Source: Acidobacteriota bacterium
GTDB taxonomy: Bacteria > Acidobacteriota > Thermoanaerobaculia > Multivoradales > UBA5704
Reading direction: 5' to 3'
Length of the DNA: 7,559 bases
NCBI GenBank assembly: GCA_003223675.1
Contig: QHVW01000535.1
Location: forward strand, 1-7,559
In this document: one piece after another, positions 1-4,582 of the stretch
Position numbering within the stretch: the stretch's first letter is position 1
Layout of the letters: every line of letters begins with the position of its first letter
Program-made: the position numbers and the translations under genes
The notes under the pieces: model-generated
Told to the model about the DNA's origin: nothing
Seen by the model: only the letters and a program-made list of their open reading frames with translations
The model's database searches: none

Positions 1-223
1 TCCCCTGATGGTCAGGCTGCTCATGATGGAGACGAATGAAGTGTCGCCGGTTGAGGGTCACCAGAGCACGCCGGTCCTGGATGGAGAAGGCGAGGACGAC
101 GGCATCCGGGATGGCGCGTCCGGCATTCCCGGCCTCCTGGACGGTCAGGACATCGTGCCCCAATTGGCGGAGCTCTTCGGCGACCTGGAACGGGAAATTC
201 TCGTTCGTGTAGAGCCGCGCCAT
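1..223 (-). CDS. DUF5615 family PIN-like protein, probable toxin (partial)
   Basis: Reading the minus strand from ATG 223-221 gives 74 residues with no stop before the window edge, so the C-terminus is missing. The start MARLYTNENFP, then LGHDVLTVQEAG, then ALVTLNRRHF match the DUF5615 PIN-like family, in which an N-terminal acidic residue after the first strand and a later L-V-T-L-(D/N) strand form part of a Mg-dependent nuclease-like site. Here the usual LxxDEN reads LYTNEN, so the first acidic position is Asn and only Glu8 remains. The gene lies 3 nt after the stop of the DUF433 gene, the usual antitoxin-toxin order, so the two are almost certainly co-translated. RNase activity is inferred from the PIN fold, not shown. 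Family assignment is firm; the toxin role is inferred. Confidence 0.85.
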   Translation of the reverse strand, partial: MARLYTNENFPFQVAEELRQLGHDVLTVQEAGNAGRAIPDAVVLAFSIQDRRALVTLNRRHFIRLHHEQPDHQG

Positions 224-226
224 CGA

Positions 227-556
227 TCAGGCGGCCTCGTTGTCCCGGATCTGCAGCTCGATCTCGTCGCGGTGAGCCCGCTCATAAGCCCAGGCATTCG
301 CCAGATCCTCTGCCCGCAGCGAAGGATAGGCCCGCAGGAGCTCGGCCTCGGTAGTGCCGAGCCGGCGGGCCTGCACCAGCACCCAGACGGGAATCCGGGT
401 GCGGACGATACAAGGCTCGCCTCCACAGACATCCGGCGAGCTCTCGATTCCCGGGAAGGCATCCCCCAGATCCCGAACGACCCACTGGAGGACCTGGGAC
501 TTCTCGGCTCGCGTCATCTCGGAGAGGAGGCGCTCGGCCTCTTGGAGCTTGGTCAT
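227..556 (-). CDS. DUF433 domain-containing protein, probable antitoxin
   Basis: This 109-residue protein is the likely antitoxin of a VapBC-like pair with the downstream DUF5615 gene. Residues about 37-92 carry the DUF433 core: an IESSPDVCGGEPCIVRTRIPV stretch in two parts (37-46 and 47-57), followed by LLRAYPSL (73-80) and the closing A-x-x-Y helix. DUF433 folds as a winged-helix-like DNA-binding domain, so autoregulation of the operon is plausible. The N-terminal 30 residues are a charged helix (EAERLLSEMTRAEKSQVLQ) that may bind the toxin or oligomerise. I chose ATG 556-554 rather than longer upstream starts because GGAGGT (573-568) sits about 11 nt before it and the upstream extension looks non-coding. 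It is divergent from fabI across 67 bp. A TATGAT box (580-575) lies too close to the ribosome site to be an obvious promoter. Confidence 0.9.
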   Translation of the reverse strand: MTKLQEAERLLSEMTRAEKSQVLQWVVRDLGDAFPGIESSPDVCGGEPCIVRTRIPVWVLVQARRLGTTEAELLRAYPSLRAEDLANAWAYERAHRDEIELQIRDNEAA

Positions 557-609
557 GGCTCGTTCCCACCTCCGATCATACCCGACCCCGCCCCCAGCGG
601 CCGATCGGA

Positions 610-615
610 TAAGAT
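610..615 (+). promoter_or_regulatory. Candidate -10 box for fabI, suggesting a leaderless transcript
   Basis: TAAGAT ends 8 nt before the fabI ATG (624). A transcript starting the usual 6-8 nt past a -10 box would begin at or next to the ATG. No Shine-Dalgarno sequence precedes the start, which agrees with leaderless translation. No TTGACA-like -35 is visible 16-18 nt upstream, where the DNA is C-rich. On the other strand the same AT-rich patch reads TATCTT and could serve the divergent DUF433 operon. This is tentative. Confidence 0.35.
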
Positions 616-623
616 ACGCCGCC

Positions 624-1412
624 ATGATCGAAATCGACCTGCAAGGCAAGCGTGGGCTGGTGATGGGGGTCGCGAACTCGCGGAGCCTCGGGTGGGCGAT
701 CGCCGAGCGGCTGCATGCGGCGGGCGCGGAGCTCGCCTTCAGCTATCAGGGGGAGCGCCTCAAGGAGGATCTCGAGAAGCTCACCCGCGACTGGCCAGGC
801 ACCCGCCTCTTCCAGTGCGACGTCACCAACGAGGACGAGCTCAAGGGCACCTTCGCGGGCCTCCGCGAGTCCTGGGGCAGCCTCGACTTCGTCGTCCACT
901 CGATCGCCTTCGCCCCCCGGGCGGCCATGGACGGGCGCTATATCGAGACCACCCGCGACGACTGGCGGACGGCGCTGGAGATCTCCGCCTACTCGCTGGT
1001 CGCCGTCGCCCGCGAGGCCGAGCCCCTGCTCAACGAGGGGGGCGGGCTGATCACCCTCACCTACTATGCGGCCGAGAAGGTCGTCCCCAAGTACAACGTG
1101 ATGGGCATCGCCAAGAGCGCCCTGGAGGCGAGCGTCCGCTATCTCGCCTACGAGCTGGGGAAGAAGGGGGTGCGGGTCAACGCCGTCTCGGCCGGCCCGG
1201 TGCGCACCGTGGCCGCCCGCTCCATCCCCGGCTTCATGAAGATGTTCAACAAGGTGGGCGGCATCGCGCCGCTCGGCCGCAACGTGACGCACGAGGAGGT
1301 GGGCAACCTCGGCCTCTTCCTCCTCTCGCCGCTCGCCAGCGGCATCACCGGCGAGACGGTCTACGTCGACTCCGGCTTTCACATCATGGGGATGGAGCTG
1401 GGCGAAGAATAG
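624..1412 (+). CDS. fabI: Enoyl-[acyl-carrier-protein] reductase, FabI type
   Basis: FabI catalyses the NAD(P)H-dependent reduction of trans-2-enoyl-ACP, the last step of each round of type II fatty acid elongation, in the cytosol. The 262-residue length equals that of E. coli FabI. Residues 14-23 (MGVANSRSLG) form the FabI-type nucleotide loop. HSIAFAP (92-98) follows the central strand. The catalytic set is Tyr147, Tyr157 and Lys164, the last two in YNVMGIAKSALEA. NAVSAGPVRT (186-195) and ITGETVYVDSGFH (241-253) are further family hallmarks. The residue aligned with the E. coli triclosan-resistance position Gly93 is Ala95; Ala is normal in, for example, staphylococcal FabI, so resistance is not implied. 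ATG 624 gives the standard family N-terminus (MIEIDLQGKRGLV). It is monocistronic, with a hairpin directly after the stop. Confidence 0.97.
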   Translation: MIEIDLQGKRGLVMGVANSRSLGWAIAERLHAAGAELAFSYQGERLKEDLEKLTRDWPGTRLFQCDVTNEDELKGTFAGLRESWGSLDFVVHSIAFAPRAAMDGRYIETTRDDWRTALEISAYSLVAVAREAEPLLNEGGGLITLTYYAAEKVVPKYNVMGIAKSALEASVRYLAYELGKKGVRVNAVSAGPVRTVAARSIPGFMKMFNKVGGIAPLGRNVTHEEVGNLGLFLLSPLASGITGETVYVDSGFHIMGMELGEE

Positions 1413-1434
1413 GGGCGGCCCCTCCGGCCGCCCC
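1412..1434. terminator. Convergent GC hairpin between fabI and the small secreted protein gene
   Basis: GGGGCGGCC (1412-1420), loop CCTCC, and GGCCGCCCC (1426-1434) form a perfect 9-bp stem starting at the last base of the fabI stop codon. Genes converge on it from both sides (fabI ends at 1412, the minus-strand gene ends at 1445), so it probably ends or stabilises both transcripts. Neither side has a real T-tract, so termination efficiency is uncertain. Confidence 0.6.
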
Positions 1435-1444
1435 CTCCTGCTCT

Positions 1445-1720
1445 CTATTGTCCGGTCGTCGTGGGATCGGCCGTCGCGTTGTCGCCCGGCGGCGGCGGGG
1501 TCGGCGACCCGGTCGGGTCCATGCCGGGACCGTTTTTCCGGTGATCGCTCGCCGCGGGCGCGGTCGTCCCGTGGTGCGCCCCGGGGAGGAGATCCCACAG
1601 CCGCGAAAGGCTCGCGAGGAGATCCGGCCGCGGCGCCCAGCTCAGAGGGGTGGCCGACGACAGGCCCGGCAGACAGAGGCCGATGGCGATCGCGGTAACT
1701 ACGATTCTTTTTTTAAGCAT
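1445..1720 (-). CDS. Small secreted protein of unknown function
   Basis: This 91-residue protein starts with a clear Sec signal peptide: MLKKR, a hydrophobic run (residues 6-20), then SSA for cleavage after about Ala23. The mature part is about 68 residues. It contains an amphipathic LLASLSRLWDLLPG segment (34-47), then a low-complexity Pro/Thr/Gly/Asp tail holding NGPGMDPTG (63-71) and a PTPPPPGD run. No catalytic motif is visible. The start ATG (1720-1718) is supported by GGAGGA (1736-1731) 10 nt upstream. The gene converges with fabI and is divergent from manC. The start region carries a run of seven A residues (1714-1708) on the coding strand and lies in the most AT-rich stretch of the window. 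I recall the arrangement of signal peptide, Trp-containing helix and a G-x-D-P-x-G tail from small Acidobacteriota proteins, but I cannot name a family. Confidence 0.7.
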   Translation of the reverse strand: MLKKRIVVTAIAIGLCLPGLSSATPLSWAPRPDLLASLSRLWDLLPGAHHGTTAPAASDHRKNGPGMDPTGSPTPPPPGDNATADPTTTGQ

Positions 1721-1843
1721 CTGTACTCATTCCTCCAAAAGAAAAAGTTTCATAGGTTGCAACGAAATACGACTGGGCTCTGCCATAGTGCTGTGGAAAC
1801 GAAAAACCGGGGCAGCCCGGGCACGGCGGGAGGGCGGCACGGG

Positions 1844-1849
1844 TATACT
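1844..1849 (+). promoter_or_regulatory. Candidate -10 box upstream of manC
   Basis: TATACT, one base from the consensus TATAAT, lies in the 176-bp divergent region between the small secreted gene (start 1720) and manC (start 1897). It would give a leader of about 40 nt ahead of the GTG. No good -35 is seen 16-18 nt upstream (GC-rich), so recognition by an alternative or relaxed sigma factor cannot be excluded. Confidence 0.4.
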
Positions 1850-1885
1850 CCCGCGGCCATGAACGGGAAGATGAATGAATGCAGG

Positions 1886-1892
1886 AAGGAGG
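1886..1892 (+). promoter_or_regulatory. Ribosome binding site fixing the manC start at GTG 1897
   Basis: AAGGAGG lies 4 nt before GTG 1897. This favours the GTG over the in-frame ATG at 1879, which would place the site inside the coding sequence and add six residues (MQEGGR) before the nucleotide-binding strand. Confidence 0.6.
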
Positions 1893-1896
1893 CCGC

Positions 1897-2867
1897 GTGC
1901 GGGCGCTGATCCTGGCCGGCGGCAGCGGCACGCGTTTCTGGCCCCTGTCGCGCAAGTCGCGTCCGAAGCAGCTCCTCGCCCTGGAGGGGCAGGGCACGCT
2001 GCTGCGCGACACCCTGGACCGGAGGTGCCGCCGGAGCAGATCCTGAGCGAGCCCGAGGGGCGCAACACCGCGCCGGCCATCGCCTGGGCCGTGCGCTCGA
2101 TGCCGGACGAGGCCCGCCGCGACGTGGTGGCGGTGCTCCCGGCGGACCACCGGATGGGGGACCCCGCCGCCTTCCGCGACGCCCTGGAGCGCGCGGCGCG
2201 GGTGGTCGAGCGGGAGGACCGGGTGATGACGCTCGGCGTGGTGCCGCGCTGGGCCGAGACCGGCTACGGCTATCTGGAGCTGGCGCCGGCTTCTGAGGAC
2301 ACCAGGGAGGACGGGGTGCGGCGGGTGCGCCGCTTCGTCGAGAAGCCCTCGGCGGAGAACGCGGAGCGCTTCGTGCGCTCCGGCAACTATCTCTGGAACG
2401 CCGGCATCTTCCTCTTCCGCGGCACGACGCTGCTCGACATCGTGGCCCGTCTCCAGCCGGAGCTGGCGCGCGGCCTGGAGGAGATCGCCGCCGCGCCGCG
2501 CCGTCTGCGCGAGCTCTACGGCCGCCTCCCCGCCGACTCGATCGACTACGCGATCATGGAGAAGCTCGACGGCATCGCCACGATCCCCCTCGATTGCGGC
2601 TGGAGCGACCTCGGCTCCTGGGAGGCGCTCGACGAGGTCCTCCCCAAGGACGAACAGGGGAACACCGGCCGCGGGGACACGCTGGCCGTGGACGCCCGCG
2701 GCAACCTCCTGTTCGCCGATCAGGGGACGATCGCCGTGCTGGGGGTCGAGGATCTGGTGGTGGTGCGCACGGGCGACGCGGTGCTGGTTTGCCCCAAATC
2801 GCGCTCGCAGGAGGTCCGCAGGATCGTGAGCGAGCTGACCGCCCGCGGCCGCGGGGATCTCCTGTGA
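1897..2867 (+). pseudogene. manC: Mannose-1-phosphate guanylyltransferase, interrupted by an internal out-of-frame deletion
   Basis: The intact enzyme makes GDP-mannose from GTP and mannose-1-phosphate for glycans. GTG 1897, preceded by AAGGAGG (1886-1892), opens a frame giving the nucleotidyl-transferase signature LILAGGSGTRFWPLSRK and RPKQLLAL. This continues to TLLRDTLDR (about 2022) and then hits TGA at 2044-2046. From about 2019 the next frame continues the same protein: PEVPPEQILSEPEGRNTAPAIA, VLPADHRM, FVEKPSAEN, YLWNAGIFLF, IDYAIMEKLD and CGWSDLGSWEAL, to TGA 2867. Against family members such as E. coli ManC, about 27 residues between TLDR and the EQIL strand are missing, so this is a deletion with loss of frame. 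Both parts are otherwise undecayed. There is no C-terminal cupin isomerase domain, as in shorter single-domain homologues. An in-frame ATG at 1879 is an alternative start. The stop overlaps the trmB start. It may be an assembly error rather than a true pseudogene. Confidence 0.85.
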
Positions 2868-3473
2868 TCCAGCCCTCGACCTTCTCGACCGCCGCCGGAG
2901 ACACCACCCTCGCCGCCACCCCCGCTCCCCTGCCGCTGGGCGAGCTGGTGGCCGGCGCGCTTTCTCGGCATCGAGGTGGCGGGGGAGTACCACGGCATCT
3001 TCGTGGAGCGCGCCCGCCGCCAGGCCCCTTCCAACTGGCTGGCGATCCGCGGCGACGCCCTCTACCTCGCCTCGGCGGTGCTGCCCGCGGGGTTCGCCTC
3101 GGCGCTCCACGTCTACTTCCCCGATCCCTGGCCGAAGAGCCGCCACCACAAGCGGCGCCTCTTCGATCCCCAGACGGTCGACCTCGTCCTCCGGCTCCTG
3201 CGCCGGGGCGGGCGCTTCTCCTTCGCCACCGATTTCCTGGATTATGGTGAGCGGGTGGTGGAGATCCTCGCCGGCTACCCCGGCCTCTGCTTCACGCGCC
3301 GCGACCGCCCCTGGGACGAGGGGCCGCGCACCAACTACGAAGCCAAGTACGAGGTCGAGGGCCGGCCCATCCTCCGCCTCGAAGGCATCCTGGAGGTGGA
3401 CGGCCGGGAGGCCCCCCTCCACCCCCTGGGGGCGAAGGCCGTGCTGGCGGCGACGTGGGTGGATGAGGACTGA
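2864..3473 (+). pseudogene. trmB: tRNA (guanine-N7-)-methyltransferase, interrupted by an internal out-of-frame deletion
   Basis: TrmB transfers methyl from SAM to G46 of tRNA. The start GTG 2864 overlaps the manC stop (GTGA), with GGGGA (2853-2857) upstream. The first frame reads about 32 residues to LPLGELVAGA (about 2958). The family then resumes in another frame at 2958-2961 with FLGIEVAGEYHGIF and runs 170 residues to TGA 3473. That part holds RGDALYLASAVLP, the hallmark YFPDPWPKSRHHKRR (about 3114-3158), ATDFLDYGE and TNYEAKYEVEGRPI. What should lie between, the strand and glycine-rich loop of SAM-binding motif I (LEIGFGxG in E. coli TrmB) and the following helix, is absent: about 22-28 residues by comparison. 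A product from either frame alone could not be active. The C-terminal part shows no decay, so the lesion is either very recent or an assembly error. It resembles the lesion in manC. Confidence 0.87.
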
Positions 3474-3488
3474 TCCGCGGTCTGGCAG

Positions 3489-3494
3489 TATTAT
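3489..3494 (+). promoter_or_regulatory. Candidate -10 box for the DUF4440 gene
   Basis: TATTAT lies between the trmB stop (3473) and the next ATG (3524), implying a leader of roughly 23 nt. The -35 region is not recognisable. The gene could equally be read through from manC-trmB. Confidence 0.3.
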
Positions 3495-3523
3495 GAGGAC
3501 GTCGCGGCTTTCGAGGAGCACGC

Positions 3524-3979
3524 ATGAGGATCTGGATCGTGATCGCCGTTCTCGCGGGGCTGGGGGCTCAGAGGCTCCCCGCCCAAGGGCCAGAGGCTAC
3601 CGTCGAGCAGGCCATGCACGGCTATGCCACCGCCTTGAAGGAGGGGACCCCGGAGCAGATCGCCGCCTTCTATGCCAAGGACGGCGAGCTCCTCCTGCCG
3701 GGGCTGGCCGAGCTCAAGGGGCCGGAGGCGATCCGCGCCTTCCTGGCTCCGATGGCGAGCGCAGTCGAGGTGGAGTCGGTGGCGGTCACCACCGATTTCG
3801 TCGAGGTCCACGGCGACTCCGCCGACCTCTGGGGCACCTACCGCCAGGTGGCCGGCGAAAAGGGGAAGCCCAGGCAGACCTACGGCGGCCGCTATGCCGC
3901 GCTCTGGCGCCGCGAGGCGGACGGCAGGTGGCGCCTTGCTCGATTGATGATGCAGCCGGGATCGGCCGGCAAGCCTTGA
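3524..3979 (+). CDS. Secreted DUF4440/SnoaL-like (NTF2 fold) protein
   Basis: This 151-residue protein has a short signal peptide (MRIWIVIAVLAGLG, cleavage near LPA|QG, residues 18-22). Residues about 25-145 form one NTF2-like domain of the DUF4440/SnoaL type: an N-terminal helix (VEQAMHGYATALKEGTPEQI), the typical FYAKDGELLLPG turn (49-60), GPEAIRAFL (67-74), then strands ending in YAALWRREADGRWRLARLMM (124-143). The W-R-x-x-DGRWR pattern is the family's closing hairpin. Such domains bind small molecules or act as enzymes or dimerisation modules; no specific ligand can be read here. GAGGAG (3513-3518) lies 5 nt before ATG 3524. The position 50 bp after trmB allows co-transcription. Function unknown; the domain call is good and export is likely. 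Confidence 0.88.
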   Translation: MRIWIVIAVLAGLGAQRLPAQGPEATVEQAMHGYATALKEGTPEQIAAFYAKDGELLLPGLAELKGPEAIRAFLAPMASAVEVESVAVTTDFVEVHGDSADLWGTYRQVAGEKGKPRQTYGGRYAALWRREADGRWRLARLMMQPGSAGKP

Positions 3980-4059
3980 CCGCCGGCCCGTCGCCTCTGC
4001 ACCGCGAACCCGTCCTCTCCAGGGGACACTAAAAGCCTGTTCCCCCAGGGAGAAGGGTT

Positions 4060-4083
4060 GGAACGACTTTTGATATCTCCGTA
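4060..4083 (+). promoter_or_regulatory. Candidate ECF-sigma-type promoter for the YXWGXW gene
   Basis: GGAAC (4060-4064), 15 nt, then CGTA (4080-4083) resembles the GGAAC-N15/16-CGT(A/T) architecture of extracytoplasmic-function sigma promoters. It would start transcription around 4090, about 33 nt ahead of the coding start. The GGAAC is also the right half of an inverted repeat GTTCC-N16-GGAAC (4039-4064). The leader has a further short inverted repeat, GCCCCC (4091-4096) and GGGGGC (4109-4114), just before the ribosome site. No convincing housekeeping-type promoter is seen in this 143-bp gap. Pattern match by eye only. Confidence 0.35.
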
Positions 4084-4122
4084 GGAAGTCGCCCCCGTAC
4101 GGGTTCCAGGGGGCAGGAGGAA

Positions 4123-4518
4123 ATGAACATCATGAACGCGAAACGTATCGCTGCCTTCGCCGTCGTCCTGACGGTGCTGGTCTCCGCTCTTGCCTTCACC
4201 CCGGCCGCCTCGGCGCGGATCTACGTCTCGGGCGGCGTGCGGGTCTACGCGCCGCTGCCGCCCCTGCGCCACGAGGTGGTGGTCGTCCGTCCCGGCCCGC
4301 GCTACGTCTGGGTGCCCGGCTACTGGCGCTGGAATCCCTATCCCCGACATTACGTCTGGGTTGCGGGCTCCTGGGTCCTCCCGCCCTATGCGGGCGCGTA
4401 CTGGGTGGGGCCGCGCGTGGTCTATCGCTACCACCACCCCTACTACTACGGGGGCTACTGGGGTCACGGCCACGGCTACGGCTACGGCCATGGTCACGGT
4501 CACGGCCACCACTGGTAG
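4123..4518 (+). CDS. Secreted YXWGXW-repeat protein with Gly/His/Tyr-rich tail
   Basis: This protein has 131 residues from ATG 4123, or 128 from ATG 4132. GGAGG (4116-4120) is 2 nt from the first and 11 nt from the second, so neither spacing is ideal; MNAKRIAAFAVV from 4132 looks like the more natural signal peptide. The signal segment (about 5-31) ends in ASA|R. The mature protein has two copies of the YXWGXW-type motif: YVWVPGYWRW (61-70) and YVWVAGSWVLPP (77-88), with a remnant AYWVGPRVV (92-100). The tail from about 101 is rich in His, Gly and Tyr, with nine His in 31 residues ending GHGHGHGHHW. The repeats are common in proteobacterial and acidobacterial periplasmic or outer-membrane proteins of unknown role. 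The His-rich tail suggests metal binding, which is inference. A possible ECF promoter lies upstream. Confidence 0.88.
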   Translation: MNIMNAKRIAAFAVVLTVLVSALAFTPAASARIYVSGGVRVYAPLPPLRHEVVVVRPGPRYVWVPGYWRWNPYPRHYVWVAGSWVLPPYAGAYWVGPRVVYRYHHPYYYGGYWGHGHGYGYGHGHGHGHHW

Positions 4519-4542
4519 GGACGGATCGGGAAAGCCCGCACG

Positions 4543-4582
4543 GGGCTCCCGGGGGTGATGGTATCCTTGCCCCCGGGAGCCC
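4543..4582 (+). promoter_or_regulatory. Perfect 13-bp hairpin covering the ABC exporter start
   Basis: GGGCTCCCGGGGG (4543-4555) and CCCCCGGGAGCCC (4570-4582) are perfect reverse complements around a 14-nt loop (4556-4569). The loop contains the ATG at 4558-4560, and the alternative GTG start at 4555 closes the stem. The GGGAG in the right arm (4575-4579) could be the ribosome site of a later TTG start at 4591. The hairpin may block or gate translation of the transporter. Alternatively it is a factor-independent terminator or RNA-stabilising element for the YXWGXW gene, which stops 24 nt upstream; no T-tract follows it. Confidence 0.6.

Noticed and set aside
1721..1800. Promoter for the small secreted gene in the AT-rich leader (TATGAA, TTGCAA on the minus strand)
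   Set aside because: The boxes do not combine at 16-18 nt spacing, so I could not support one site over another.
8..1909. Plus-strand open frame running through the toxin-antitoxin genes and fabI in another frame
   Set aside because: Low-complexity Arg/Gly-rich translation; DUF433, DUF5615 and FabI are unmistakable in other frames.
2011..2975. Programmed frameshifting in manC and trmB
   Set aside because: No slippery heptamer or stimulator is seen, and conserved residues are physically absent at both junctions, which frameshifting cannot restore.
1713..3521. Long minus-strand open frame opposite manC and trmB
   Set aside because: Antisense shadow; Arg/Gly/His-rich with no recognisable motifs. 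It also tracks across two gene lesions, as expected for a stop-poor GC frame rather than a gene.
4481..4512. CRISPR-like or satellite repeat from GGCCACGGC/GGTCACGGT units
   Set aside because: The periodicity is explained by Gly-His and Gly-Tyr codons of the protein tail; there are no spacers.
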